Positions 16,459-27,930 are shown, numbered from the stretch's first letter. The stretch is DNA of 54,170 nucleotides from JAUIBE01 sp035267185 (GCA_035267185.1 DATFLY010000022.1:1-54170); one strand, 5' to 3'. Numbers and translations: made by a program. The notes: generated by a model from the letters alone, not told the origin.

Positions 16459-17070
16459 GTGAGAAAACACAAGAAAGCTCAAAACGATGCAGGAGTCGAG
16501 CCTGCTCGGGAACATGAGTCTCGCGAAACCGGGCACGATATTGACGCTGGCACGGAAGGCGAGAATGAGGCGTCTGCGCAACGAAATGTCGATGATGAGG
16601 CAGGTGAACCTTCCGATGCGTTGAGTGAAGCCCTTACGGAACTTGATCGGCATCGTGAAGCCATGCTGCGTATGCAGGCCGAGATGGATAACCTGCGAAA
16701 GCGTATGGCTCGCGAAACTGAAAAGTCGAGAAAGTTTGCGCTTGAACGCGTCATGAAAGACCTGCTCCAGGTTCGTGACGGGCTTGAGCGTGGGCTCGAT
16801 ATCGACGACGAATCAGTCACCACCGAGGGTTTAAGGGAAGGCCAGGCGCTGACACTGAAAATGCTTGCGAAGGTGATGCAGGATCATGGTCTGGAAGTGG
16901 TTGACCCTAAGGGTGAAAGTTTCAATCCGGAGCTTCATGAAGCCATGACACTGGCGCCTTCAGCAGATCACGATGAAAACACCGTGATCGAAGTGTTGCA
17001 GAAGGGATTCAGATTACATGATCGCCTGATTCGACCCGCCATGGTCGTCGTCTCACGAAAGCCTGACTGA
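16459..17070 (+). CDS. grpE: Nucleotide exchange factor GrpE
   Basis: 203 residues. GrpE releases ADP from DnaK. The N-terminal third is an acidic, low-complexity stretch, then the long dimerisation helix (LTELDRHREAMLRMQAEMDNLRKR) and the beta-wing domain ending QKGFRLHDRLIRPAMVVVSR, the family's C-terminal signature. The GTG at 16459 has AGGA nine bases upstream and begins VRKHKKAQ, a basic start; the longer frame from 16387 would begin upstream of the transcription start predicted from the heat-shock promoter. dnaK follows after 138 bases. Confidence 0.95.
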   Translation: MRKHKKAQNDAGVEPAREHESRETGHDIDAGTEGENEASAQRNVDDEAGEPSDALSEALTELDRHREAMLRMQAEMDNLRKRMARETEKSRKFALERVMKDLLQVRDGLERGLDIDDESVTTEGLREGQALTLKMLAKVMQDHGLEVVDPKGESFNPELHEAMTLAPSADHDENTVIEVLQKGFRLHDRLIRPAMVVVSRKPD

Positions 17071-17097
17071 CCGGATTGTTCTTTCGTTTGGGTGTCC

Positions 17098-17125
17098 GTT
17101 GAAATCAGCACGCTAAACCCCATTT
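17098..17125 (+). promoter_or_regulatory. Second sigma-32-type promoter, before dnaK
   Basis: GTTGAAA (17098-17104), 13 bases, then CCCCATTT (17118-17125), 83 bases before the dnaK ATG. It is a slightly weaker match than the grpE promoter, and would let dnaKJ be induced independently. Confidence 0.7.
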
Positions 17126-17208
17126 TTGAGACATCTGGCGGATCGGGGCACAAGCCCTGACCGAAGCCACGTAAAACAGAATTTTGTATTTTTGGGAGAA
17201 ATTAGACT

Positions 17209-19146
<1,938 letters not shown>

Positions 19147-19156
19147 AGTCGACTAG

Positions 19157-20287
19157 ATGGCTAAGCGCGATTTCTATGAAGTCCTTGGTGTTGATCGGGG
19201 AGCCAGCGACGATGAGCTGAAAAAAGCTTATCGTCGTTTGGCGATGAAGTGTCATCCGGACAGAAATCCGGATGATGCTTCGGCCCAGGATCGTTTCAAG
19301 GAAGCCAAGGAAGCATACGAAGTTCTCAAGGATCCCAAGAAACGGGCAGCTTACGATCAGTTCGGACATGCTGCAGTTGGTGGTTCTGCCGGAGGCGGCG
19401 GGCCCCAGGGCTTCCAGGGCGACGTCGGCGACATTTTTGGAGATATATTCGGTGACATATTTGGCGGCGGATCTGCACGTCGTGCACATGCACGACAACG
19501 CGGTTCTGATCTGCGCTATGCAATCGAACTGGATCTCGAGGACGCCGTCGCAGGCACGGAAAGGGAAATTCGTGTTCCAACTCTGGGCCAGTGCAAAACC
19601 TGCAAGGGCAGCGGGGCCCGAGATGGCAATAAAGAGACCTGTTCAACCTGCGGCGGAGCCGGCCAGGTGCGAATGCAGCAGGGCATTTTTTCCGTGCAGC
19701 AAACCTGCCCGACATGCCAGGGCAACGGCCAGCAAATCAAGAATCCCTGCACTGATTGCCAGGGCCAGGGTCGTGTACGGGAAACCCGAACGCTCTCAGT
19801 CAAGATTCCAGCGGGTGTCGACACTGGTGACAGGATTCGACTGGCAGGTGAGGGTGAAGCCGGCGCGAATGCCTCACAGCCCGGTGATCTCTACGTTGAA
19901 GTTCGTGTTCGTCCACATCCGATTTTTGAACGTGATGGCGATGATCTCTATTGTGAAGTACCCATCGCGTTCACGACCGCTGCCATTGGAGGTCAACTGG
20001 AAATTCCAACACTGAGTGGCCAGGTGAAACTCAAGATCCCGACGGAGACACAGTCCGGTCGACTGTTCCGCTTGAAAGGAAAAGGGGTACGCTCGGTGCG
20101 AAGTAATCGACAGGGTGACCTGATGTGCCGCGTCCAGGTGGAAACGCCGGTCAAGTTGTCGTCAAAACAAAAAGATTTGCTTAAGAATTTCGAAAAATCT
20201 GTTGCCTCAAATGGTGACAAGCACAATCCTCGTGCCTCACGGTGGATGGATAGCGTGCGCAATTTCTTCTCGCGCGCCACTTCCTAG
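19157..20287 (+). CDS. dnaJ: Chaperone protein DnaJ (Hsp40)
   Basis: 376 residues. The J domain (residues 1-70) has the HPD tripeptide (MKCHPDRN) that stimulates DnaK ATPase. A Gly/Phe-rich linker follows, then four CxxCxGxG zinc-binding repeats (CKTCKGSG, CSTCGGAG, CPTCQGNG, CTDCQGQG) and the C-terminal substrate-binding domains. This is a class A DnaJ of normal length. It follows dnaK by ten bases and precedes dapB by eight, indicating one transcript. Confidence 0.97.
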   Translation: MAKRDFYEVLGVDRGASDDELKKAYRRLAMKCHPDRNPDDASAQDRFKEAKEAYEVLKDPKKRAAYDQFGHAAVGGSAGGGGPQGFQGDVGDIFGDIFGDIFGGGSARRAHARQRGSDLRYAIELDLEDAVAGTEREIRVPTLGQCKTCKGSGARDGNKETCSTCGGAGQVRMQQGIFSVQQTCPTCQGNGQQIKNPCTDCQGQGRVRETRTLSVKIPAGVDTGDRIRLAGEGEAGANASQPGDLYVEVRVRPHPIFERDGDDLYCEVPIAFTTAAIGGQLEIPTLSGQVKLKIPTETQSGRLFRLKGKGVRSVRSNRQGDLMCRVQVETPVKLSSKQKDLLKNFEKSVASNGDKHNPRASRWMDSVRNFFSRATS

Positions 20288-20295
20288 TTCGCACC

Positions 20296-21051
20296 ATGAT
20301 TCATACCCTGATATTCGGCGCCGGTCGCATGGCGCGATCAATGCTGTCGCTTGTCAGCGAGTTTCCGGCGATTAAACCGATTGCCATCGTTTCACCCGTC
20401 GCACCTGACTGGAAAAATACGGAAACAGTTGTGCCATTCTTCACATCGCTTGAAGCGGCCCATGCTGCGCTTGAGTCGAAGCCGGACCTTGTGATTGATT
20501 TCTCACTGAACTCGGGCACACCCATTGCAGCCAAATGGTGTGCTGATCATGGTGTTGCGCTTCTCAGCGGGGTCACCGGTATCGACAAGGCCACTGACGA
20601 GTTGCTCGATCAGGCAGCCGGGAAAGCACCCGTTTTGTGGGCGCCCAACCTGAGTTTTGGCGTTAACCTGCTGGCGGGATTATTGCGCCAGGCCGCTCCC
20701 CTGGTTGGCAGTGAAACCGGAATCGTGATTGAAGAAACGCATCATGCGGGAAAAAAAGATGCACCATCGGGCACTGCATTGCATCTGGCGAAGCAGTTCA
20801 GCGATGACAATGAGATCAGTTTCGTTTCTCATCGCGAAGGGGATGTTGTTGGCGTTCATGAGGTGAGGCTGTCGTTTCAGGATGAATCCCTGACTTTCAG
20901 ACATCGGGCAGGTCAACGAAGGCTTTTCGCACGCGGAGCGTTGCAGGCCGGGCAATGGCTGGTCACCCAAAAACCGGGAAGATATTCTGCCTCGGACTGG
21001 ATTTCGAGTGTGATCGAAGAACGTGACAGGGGTGCAAATGGACAGGCCTGA
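20296..21051 (+). CDS. dapB: 4-hydroxy-tetrahydrodipicolinate reductase
   Basis: 251 residues; catalyses the NAD(P)H-dependent reduction step of lysine/diaminopimelate synthesis. The Rossmann start (IFGAGRMAR) is somewhat shorter than the usual GxxGxMG form, and the substrate-binding block EETHHAGKKDAPSGTAL (about residues 146-162) with catalytic Lys is intact. About 20 residues shorter than E. coli DapB, mostly in the first domain. The ATG lies eight bases after dnaJ; the dnaJ-dapB-carA order is conserved in many gammaproteobacteria. Confidence 0.95.
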   Translation: MIHTLIFGAGRMARSMLSLVSEFPAIKPIAIVSPVAPDWKNTETVVPFFTSLEAAHAALESKPDLVIDFSLNSGTPIAAKWCADHGVALLSGVTGIDKATDELLDQAAGKAPVLWAPNLSFGVNLLAGLLRQAAPLVGSETGIVIEETHHAGKKDAPSGTALHLAKQFSDDNEISFVSHREGDVVGVHEVRLSFQDESLTFRHRAGQRRLFARGALQAGQWLVTQKPGRYSASDWISSVIEERDRGANGQA

Positions 21052-21068
21052 GTTGCTTGCAGTAGAAT
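21039..21068 (+). promoter_or_regulatory. Candidate carAB promoter inside the dapB 3' end
   Basis: TGGACA (21039-21044), 18-base spacer, TAGAAT (21063-21068). It would start RNA near 21075, about 90 bases before the carA start codon and upstream of both leader hairpins. Confidence 0.45.
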
Positions 21069-21088
21069 CCAGTCGCTCAGGTAGAAGT

Positions 21089-21146
21089 ATCTTCCGGAAT
21101 CGGAAGATTTCAGACGGGAAGCGCCGGAGCGGCATTCCCGTTTTTT
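21089..21146 (+). promoter_or_regulatory. carA leader: hairpin followed by intrinsic terminator (putative attenuator)
   Basis: First hairpin ATCTTCCG / CGGAAGAT (21089-21108, loop GAAT). Then a terminator: ACGGGAA (21114-21120) pairs with TTCCCGT (21035-21041 in register 21135-21141) and is followed by a run of T to 21146. The carA SD (GGAG at 21153) begins seven bases later, so any transcript reaching carA must pass this terminator. UUCCGG of the first hairpin could pair alternatively with CCGGAG inside the terminator loop. Confidence 0.65.
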
Positions 21147-21164
21147 GTGTCTGGAGAAGCTGAC

Positions 21165-22382
21165 TTGCACCAACGCAACACCCCATCCGAAGACAATGAA
21201 ACGCCAGCAATCCTGGCACTGGAAGACGGGACCGTGTTCCACGGACGCGCGATAGGCGCGATTGGAACCACAGTGGGGGAGGTGGTGTTCAACACCGCCA
21301 TGACCGGCTACCAGGAAATCCTGACTGATCCCTCCTATGCCCGGCAGCTGATCACACTGACTTACCCTCACATTGGAAACACCGGAGTCAACTCAATCGA
21401 TGAGGAGGCAGCAGAACCATTTGCTGCGGGACTGATTGTTCGCGATTGCCCGGCTGTTCACAGTAACTGGCGAGCTGAAGAAAGCCTGCCCGAGTATCTC
21501 CTGCGAAAAGGCGTGGTGGCCATCGCTGATATTGATACACGCAGGCTGACTCGTATCCTGCGGGACAAGGGCGCATGTGGTGGCGCCATCGTGGCCGGGG
21601 AAGAAGCTCAGGGTAATGAAGGTGAAACCCTCGCCATTGATGCTGCAAAGTCGTTTCCCGGAATGAAGGGTCTCGATCTTGCCTCAAAGGTAAGCACCAC
21701 CGAACCTTACGAATGGAGCCAGGGTCAGTGGAGCCTCGATGATGTTGAGTGGCAACAGGTGAATCCGGAAAAGCATGTGGTTGCCTACGATTTCGGCGTC
21801 AAGCGAAACATACTTCGCTTACTGGCCGAACGGGGATGCAAAATTACGGTTGTTCCGGCAGCAACAAAAGCCAGCGAGGTATTGGCGCTTTCACCTGATG
21901 GAGTGTTTCTTTCCAACGGTCCCGGGGATCCTGAGCCCTGTGAATATGCAATTGAGGCCATTCGGGAATTTCTGAAGACAAAGATTCCGATATTTGGAAT
22001 ATGTCTTGGACACCAGCTGTTGTCACTTGCCGCTGGTGCCGACACCATCAAGATGAAGTTTGGTCATCATGGTGCCAATCACCCGGTGCAGGATCTTGCG
22101 TCAGGTCGCGTCATGATCACCAGTCAAAACCATGGCTTCGCCGTTAATGAGGAAAGTCTTCCGGATCATGTGATTGCAACTCACCGGTCGCTGTTTGATG
22201 GTTCATTGCAGGGAATCAGGATTGAAGGTGCTAATGCTTTCGGATTCCAGGGGCATCCTGAAGCAAGCCCCGGGCCGCACGATATTGACGGTCTGTTCGA
22301 TCAGTTCATTGATCTGATGGAAGGTGCGGGTACATCAGCCAATGTCACGGTACTGAAGAATAAGCAGAAGAAGGCCGTTTAA
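21165..22382 (+). CDS. carA: Carbamoyl-phosphate synthase, small (glutaminase) subunit
   Basis: 405 residues. CarA hydrolyses glutamine and passes ammonia to CarB for arginine and pyrimidine synthesis. The N-terminal domain opens LALEDGTVFHGRAIG; the class I glutaminase domain has catalytic Cys in GICLGHQ (about residue 280) and the GHPEASPGPHD His/Glu end. The start is read as TTG at 21165 because GGAG lies eight bases upstream; a GTG at 21147 would fall in the T-run of the leader terminator. The TAA overlaps the carB ATG (TAATG). Confidence 0.96.
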   Translation: MHQRNTPSEDNETPAILALEDGTVFHGRAIGAIGTTVGEVVFNTAMTGYQEILTDPSYARQLITLTYPHIGNTGVNSIDEEAAEPFAAGLIVRDCPAVHSNWRAEESLPEYLLRKGVVAIADIDTRRLTRILRDKGACGGAIVAGEEAQGNEGETLAIDAAKSFPGMKGLDLASKVSTTEPYEWSQGQWSLDDVEWQQVNPEKHVVAYDFGVKRNILRLLAERGCKITVVPAATKASEVLALSPDGVFLSNGPGDPEPCEYAIEAIREFLKTKIPIFGICLGHQLLSLAAGADTIKMKFGHHGANHPVQDLASGRVMITSQNHGFAVNEESLPDHVIATHRSLFDGSLQGIRIEGANAFGFQGHPEASPGPHDIDGLFDQFIDLMEGAGTSANVTVLKNKQKKAV

Positions 22383-25300
22383 TGCCAAAAAGAGCAGACA
22401 TCAAGAGCATCCTGATTATCGGTGCCGGTCCGATTGTGATTGGACAGGCATGCGAATTTGATTACTCGGGCGCGCAAGCCTGCAAGGCCCTTCGAGAAGA
22501 GGGTTTCAGGGTCATCCTGGTGAACTCCAATCCGGCCACCATCATGACCGACCCGGAAATCGCCGATGCCATCTATATCGAACCGATCGACTGGCAAACC
22601 CTCGCCCGGATTATTGCCAGCGAAAAGCCGGACGCCATTCTTCCTACCATGGGCGGCCAGACTGGTCTGAACTGTGCGCTCGATCTCGCGCGCGAAGGTG
22701 TTCTTGAAGAGCACGGCGTTGAGATGATCGGCGCCAGTCGTGAGGCCATCGACATGGCGGAGGATCGCGAACAGTTTCGTGACGCCATGGTCGAAATTGG
22801 CCTTGATGTGCCCGGCGCTGTGATCGCTCACAGCATGGAAGAAGCGTTTCAACTCCAGGAACAAGTCGGTTACCCCACCATCATTCGACCCTCTTTTACC
22901 ATGGGTGGGTCCGGCGGAGGGATCGCATACAACCGCGAAGAATTTAAAGACATCGTCAGCCGTGGGCTTGAGCTTTCACCGACCACCGAGGTGTTGCTTG
23001 AAGAATCCGTGCTCGGCTGGAAAGAGTTCGAGATGGAAGTGGTTCGGGATTGTGATGACAATTGCATCATCGTTTGTGCAATCGAGAATCTTGATGCAAT
23101 GGGAATCCACACAGGTGACTCGATCACAGTGGCGCCAGCGCAAACCCTGACCGACAAGGAATACCAGCGCCTGCGGGACTACTCAATTGATGTTTTGAGG
23201 AAGATCGGCGTGGATACCGGTGGCTCAAATGTCCAGTTCGCAGTCAATCCAAAGAATGGCCGGGTTGTCATCATCGAGATGAATCCCCGCGTGTCACGAT
23301 CATCGGCGCTGGCATCAAAAGCCACAGGGTTTCCGATTGCAAAAGTGGCGGCCAAGCTGGCGGTTGGTTACACGCTGGATGAATTGCGCAACGAGATCAC
23401 TGATGGCGCTACGCCTGCCTCGTTTGAGCCCAGCATTGATTACGTCGTTACAAAGATCCCGCGATTCGCATTTGAAAAATTTGCTGCTGCTGATGCGGTA
23501 CTGACCACACAAATGAAGTCGGTCGGCGAAGCCATGGCCATTGGTCGCAGTTTCCAGGAGTCATTCCAGAAAGCGCTTCGAAGCCTGGAAACCGGACGTG
23601 ACGGACTCAACGAAGTGCTGAATGAGAGTCTGGATGGTGAGGGCATCGAGCACGATGCTGAAGGTCGCAGAACGTTCCTGCTAAAGGAGTTGAGGGAGGC
23701 AAGCGCTGAACGAATCCTGTTTGTCGCTGATGCTTTTCGGGAAGGCATCAGTGGAGAGAAAATCCAGCAAATCACCGGAATCGATCCCTGGTTCCTTGCC
23801 CAGATTGAAGACCTTGTGGTGAGTGAAGATCGCATCCGTGGATTGAAACCAGAATCCCTGCAAAAACAACAGTTATTCAACCTGAAGCGCAAAGGCTTTT
23901 CAGACAGCCGCATTGCCAGTCTGCTGGGTGTAGATGAAGACGAGGTTCGGGAAAGACGGCACGCCCTTGGAATCCACCCGGTTTACAAACGCGTGGACAC
24001 CTGTGCTGCCGAGTTCGCAACCACAACGGCCTACATGTACTCAACTTACGAGGAAGAGTGCGAATCCGAACCGGATGACAGCAAGAAGATCATGGTTCTG
24101 GGTGGTGGTCCTAACAGAATCGGGCAGGGTATCGAATTTGATTACTGCTGTGTCCACGCAGCGCTTGCCCTGCGTGAAGACGGCTACCAGACCATCATGG
24201 TCAACTGTAATCCCGAGACGGTCTCGACCGACTACGACACGTCTGACAGGTTGTATTTTGAGCCACTGACACTCGAAGACGTCCTCGAAATCGTTAAAAA
24301 GGAAAAGCCGAGCGGCGTGATCGTTCAGTTTGGCGGACAAACGCCCCTGAAACTGGCCAGGGCACTTGAGGCTGCAGGTGTCCCCATTATCGGAACAACG
24401 CCGGATGCAATTGATCGTGCAGAGGACCGTGAACGCTTCCAGGGCATGCTCAAAAAAATTGGTTTGAAACAGCCACCCAACCGGACCGCTTCCAGTATTG
24501 ATGAAGCGGTAGCCGGTGCTGAACAAATTGGCTATCCCATCGTTGTCAGGCCATCCTACGTGCTTGGTGGCCGTGCCATGGATATTGTGCACGGCGAAGA
24601 TGAATTGCGGGGCTACATGAACGAGGCGGTCCAGGTCTCCAATGATTCGCCGGTTTTGCTGGACCGGTTCCTGGATCATGCCAAGGAAATCGATGTAGAC
24701 GCCATCTGTGATGGTGAAACGGTCCTGATTGGCGGGATCATGGAACATATTGAACAGGCCGGAGTTCATTCCGGGGATTCAGCCTGCACCATTCCACCGT
24801 ATTCGCTGTTGCCAGCCGTACAGGACGAAATACGGCGTCAGATGAAGCTGATGGCGCTCGAACTCGGTGTGGTGGGGCTGATGAATACACAGTTTGCCGT
24901 GCGCGGTACCGATATCTACGTGCTCGAAGTCAATCCACGCGCATCCCGCACGGTCCCATTTGTATCAAAAGCAACCGGTGTTCCTCTTGCCGGTGTGGCT
25001 GCGAAGGTAATGGCGGGTAAATCACTTAAAATACAAGGGTATACAAAAGAAATATTACCTAACTTCTATTCAATTAAGGAGCCGGTGTTCCCCTTTATCA
25101 AGTTCCAGGGTGTCGACCCGATTCTCGGTCCTGAGATGAGGTCAACCGGCGAAGTGATGGGTATTGCCTGGAGTTTTGGTGGTGCAAGGGCCAAATCCAT
25201 GAGAGCGGCCGGAAAAAGCCTTCCTGCCGTGGGCAAGGCATTCCTGAGCGTCAGGGATAATGACAAAATGGAACTGGTACCCATTGCGAGAGAATTGATT

Positions 25301-25630
25301 GGTCGCGGATTCGAACTGGTGGCGACCCACGGTACCGCTGATTTTCTCACCGGTAGAGGCATTGCCTGCGAGCACATCAACAAGGTCGTCGAGGGCAGGC
25401 CGCATATCATTGACCTGCTCAAGAACGACGAAATCCGGTTTATCGTGAACACCACGGAGGGGCAAACGGCAATTCGGGATTCGTACTCTATACGCAGGGA
25501 AGCCTTACAGCGTAATATTAGCTATTCGACCACCATTGCCGGCGGCTTCGCAACGCTGCGAGCCCTGGATCATGAGAATGATTTTGCCGTACACAGCCTG
25601 CAGCAGCTTCATCGTGGTCTTGATCTTTAG
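22382..25630 (+). CDS. carB: Carbamoyl-phosphate synthase, large subunit
   Basis: 1082 residues, full length. Two homologous ATP-grasp halves make carboxy phosphate and then phosphorylate carbamate: the first opens IGAGPIVIGQACEFDYSG, the second LGGGPNRIGQGIEFDYCC. A C-terminal MGS-like allosteric domain follows (from about residue 940, ATHGTADFLTGRGI). The start codon shares an A with the carA stop, so the two subunits are translationally coupled. carA-carB-greA is the order known from Pseudomonas. Confidence 0.98.
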   Translation: MPKRADIKSILIIGAGPIVIGQACEFDYSGAQACKALREEGFRVILVNSNPATIMTDPEIADAIYIEPIDWQTLARIIASEKPDAILPTMGGQTGLNCALDLAREGVLEEHGVEMIGASREAIDMAEDREQFRDAMVEIGLDVPGAVIAHSMEEAFQLQEQVGYPTIIRPSFTMGGSGGGIAYNREEFKDIVSRGLELSPTTEVLLEESVLGWKEFEMEVVRDCDDNCIIVCAIENLDAMGIHTGDSITVAPAQTLTDKEYQRLRDYSIDVLRKIGVDTGGSNVQFAVNPKNGRVVIIEMNPRVSRSSALASKATGFPIAKVAAKLAVGYTLDELRNEITDGATPASFEPSIDYVVTKIPRFAFEKFAAADAVLTTQMKSVGEAMAIGRSFQESFQKALRSLETGRDGLNEVLNESLDGEGIEHDAEGRRTFLLKELREASAERILFVADAFREGISGEKIQQITGIDPWFLAQIEDLVVSEDRIRGLKPESLQKQQLFNLKRKGFSDSRIASLLGVDEDEVRERRHALGIHPVYKRVDTCAAEFATTTAYMYSTYEEECESEPDDSKKIMVLGGGPNRIGQGIEFDYCCVHAALALREDGYQTIMVNCNPETVSTDYDTSDRLYFEPLTLEDVLEIVKKEKPSGVIVQFGGQTPLKLARALEAAGVPIIGTTPDAIDRAEDRERFQGMLKKIGLKQPPNRTASSIDEAVAGAEQIGYPIVVRPSYVLGGRAMDIVHGEDELRGYMNEAVQVSNDSPVLLDRFLDHAKEIDVDAICDGETVLIGGIMEHIEQAGVHSGDSACTIPPYSLLPAVQDEIRRQMKLMALELGVVGLMNTQFAVRGTDIYVLEVNPRASRTVPFVSKATGVPLAGVAAKVMAGKSLKIQGYTKEILPNFYSIKEPVFPFIKFQGVDPILGPEMRSTGEVMGIAWSFGGARAKSMRAAGKSLPAVGKAFLSVRDNDKMELVPIARELIGRGFELVATHGTADFLTGRGIACEHINKVVEGRPHIIDLLKNDEIRFIVNTTEGQTAIRDSYSIRREALQRNISYSTTIAGGFATLRALDHENDFAVHSLQQLHRGLDL

Positions 25631-25663
25631 TCCATAAGTAACTCTCAGAACACGGATAGATAC

Positions 25664-26137
25664 ATGAGAACACCATTGACACAAAGCGGTGCTGACCGTC
25701 TTCGCGAGGAACTGGCGCGCCTTAAGAAAGTAGATCGCCCAAAAGTCATTGAGGCCATTGCTGAAGCCCGCGCACACGGCGACCTCAAGGAAAACGCCGA
25801 ATATCACGCCGCACGTGAACAACAGGGATTTATCGAAGGTAGAATTCAGCGCCTGGAAACAAACCTTGCTGGCGCCCAGATTATCGATGTCTCAAAAGTG
25901 CACGCCAACGACAAGGTGGTGTTTGGTGCCACCGTGACGGTCATCAACATAGACAATGATAAAGAGACCACCTACCAGATCGTTGGTGATCTTGAGGCAG
26001 ACATCAATGAAAACAGGATCGCCGTCAGCTCACCGATTGCACGGGCCCTGATTGGACGCAGTGAGGAAGATGAAGTCGTTGTACAGACGCCTGGTGGTGA
26101 ACAGGAATACGAGATCATCAAAGTCGCTTACATTTGA
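25664..26137 (+). CDS. greA: Transcription elongation factor GreA
   Basis: 157 residues. GreA rescues backtracked RNA polymerase by stimulating transcript cleavage. The N-terminal coiled coil (GADRLREELARLKKVDRPKVIEAI) has the tip acidic context LKENAEYHAAREQQGFIEGR; the C-terminal FKBP-like domain ends SSPIARALIGRSEEDEVVVQTPGG. It lies 33 bases after carB and its TGA overlaps the TTG start proposed for recJ. Confidence 0.97.
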   Translation: MRTPLTQSGADRLREELARLKKVDRPKVIEAIAEARAHGDLKENAEYHAAREQQGFIEGRIQRLETNLAGAQIIDVSKVHANDKVVFGATVTVINIDNDKETTYQIVGDLEADINENRIAVSSPIARALIGRSEEDEVVVQTPGGEQEYEIIKVAYI

Positions 26138-27897
26138 AGCCTCTTTCCCCGGAACAGGTCATCCGGCGCCCATTGGCAGGGGACGCTGACCAGCTTCCTG
26201 AAACCATTCACCCGGTACTTCGAAGAGTATTCCTTGCCCGTGGCGTCTCCTCCGAAGCAGACATCACGCTGACGCTGGCCCGTATGTTGTCGCCCGAAGG
26301 ATTGGGTGATGTGGACCGTGCTGCACGACGATTGGCAAGCGCTGTTACAAACAACGAAAAGATCCTGATCGTGGGTGATTTCGATGCTGACGGCGCTACC
26401 GGTAGTGCACTGGCTGTTCGTGCACTGACAGCAATGGGCGCACAACGGGTTGATTTTCGCGTTCCCAATCGTTTTGAATTCGGCTACGGACTGACCGTCC
26501 CGCTGGTCGACACCCTGGCTGATGATCCACCTGACCTGATCGTAACCGTTGACTCCGGCGTCAGCAGCATTGCAGGCGTCGACCGCGCTGCAGAGCTCGG
26601 TTGCGAGGTGATCGTCACCGATCACCACCTTCCTGGTGAGACGTTGCCTGCAGCAACAGCCATTGTTAATCCGAACCTGCATGATGATGAATTTCCCAGC
26701 AAGGCACTCGCCGGGGTGGGCGTCGTGTTCTACCTGCTGGGAATGGTGCGCAGGGAACTTGATTCACAGGATTGGTTTGGTACCAACACTCAAATGCCAC
26801 AGATGTCGCAATGGCTGGACCTGGTTGCGCTTGGAACCGTGGCTGATCTGGTGCCGCTGGATCACAACAATCGAATCCTGGTGCGCAATGGAATTGAACG
26901 AATCAGGCGCGGATTGGCAAGCCCGGGTGTCATGGCTCTCCTGCGTGTCGCTGATCGGGATTATCGCCATGTCAAAGCATCAGACCTCGGGTTTGCCGTG
27001 GGGCCACGACTTAATGCAGCAGGTCGGCTTGAAGATATGTCAGTTGGAATTCGCTGCCTGATTTCGAACGACCGAAACGAGGCTATGGAACTGGCAGGTC
27101 AGCTTGATTCACTCAATCGGCAACGTCGTGACCTGCAGGAGGATATGCAGCGCGAAGCAATGCAGACCGTCCAGGAGCTCCTGGAGAAGCTTGAAGGCGA
27201 GTCTCTGCCTTCAGCACTGACACTGTTTGATGAGGGCTGGCACCAGGGAGTGGTTGGCCTGGTGGCATCACGGATAAAAGATACGATTCACAGGCCGGTT
27301 GTTGCCTTTGCGCCTGAATCTGCCGGCTCAAATATCATCAAGGGTTCGGCGCGTTCAATACGCGGATTGCACATACGGGATGCTTTGGCGGTCGTTGATG
27401 CGCTCAATCCAGGTCTGATGATGGCTTTTGGCGGCCACGCGATGGCTGCGGGCCTGACCATGGATCGAAAGAGTCTGGAGGTATTTACCAGTGCATTTGA
27501 AAAAGCCATCTCCGATCAACTGGATGGTGCCGAGCCTGTTAACGAAGTTCGGACTGATGGCGAACTTGGGCATCGTGAACTTAACCTGGAACTGGCTCTG
27601 AGCCTGGAACAGTCCGGCCCATGGGGCCAACGGTATCCCGAACCTCTGTTCGACGGCTATTTTGAGGTGGTTGACCAGAGGATCGTTGGCGAAAAGCATT
27701 TGAAGATGTCTCTTCGGGCAATTGACGGTAACCAGGCAATGGACGCGATTGCATTTAATCAGCTACCAGAAGATCTGGAGCGTGCAGCCGGCGGATCAGG
27801 CTCCCAAACGGTTCGTATGCTTTACCGTCTGGATGTCAATCGCTGGCAGGGCAGGGAGCGTTGCCAGCTTCTGATTGAGCATTTCGTTTCCGGTTAA
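26134..27897 (+). CDS. recJ: Single-stranded-DNA-specific exonuclease RecJ
   Basis: 587 residues. RecJ degrades single-stranded DNA 5' to 3' in recombination and mismatch repair. The DHH motifs are present: VGDFDADGATG, DSGVSSI, TDHHLPGE and the later LNAAGRLEDM; the DHHA1 part ends GGHAMAAG and an OB-type domain follows. The start is TTG at 26134, overlapping the greA stop (TTGA); the next in-frame start would remove the conserved IRRP opening. It ends at a strong terminator for the convergent gene on the other strand. Confidence 0.94.
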   Translation: MKPLSPEQVIRRPLAGDADQLPETIHPVLRRVFLARGVSSEADITLTLARMLSPEGLGDVDRAARRLASAVTNNEKILIVGDFDADGATGSALAVRALTAMGAQRVDFRVPNRFEFGYGLTVPLVDTLADDPPDLIVTVDSGVSSIAGVDRAAELGCEVIVTDHHLPGETLPAATAIVNPNLHDDEFPSKALAGVGVVFYLLGMVRRELDSQDWFGTNTQMPQMSQWLDLVALGTVADLVPLDHNNRILVRNGIERIRRGLASPGVMALLRVADRDYRHVKASDLGFAVGPRLNAAGRLEDMSVGIRCLISNDRNEAMELAGQLDSLNRQRRDLQEDMQREAMQTVQELLEKLEGESLPSALTLFDEGWHQGVVGLVASRIKDTIHRPVVAFAPESAGSNIIKGSARSIRGLHIRDALAVVDALNPGLMMAFGGHAMAAGLTMDRKSLEVFTSAFEKAISDQLDGAEPVNEVRTDGELGHRELNLELALSLEQSGPWGQRYPEPLFDGYFEVVDQRIVGEKHLKMSLRAIDGNQAMDAIAFNQLPEDLERAAGGSGSQTVRMLYRLDVNRWQGRERCQLLIEHFVSG

Positions 27898-27930
27898 AAA
27901 AAACGCCCCGGATCAGAATCGCGGGGCGTT
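27896..27930 (-). terminator. Rho-independent terminator of the 258-residue secreted protein gene
   Basis: On the - strand ACGCCCCGCG pairs with CGGGGCGT and is followed by eight T. The same stem lacks a T-run on the + strand, so it serves the leftward gene, although it touches the recJ stop codon. Confidence 0.85.

Noticed and set aside
16279..16653. Upstream extension of recN by 125 codons
   Set aside because: It runs over the grpE heat-shock promoter and lacks similarity; RecN normally begins at MLQNISI-like sequence.
21055..21164. Possible short leader ORF (TTG start) ending just before carA
   Set aside because: It begins upstream of the predicted transcript start, has no good SD and no run of regulatory codons.
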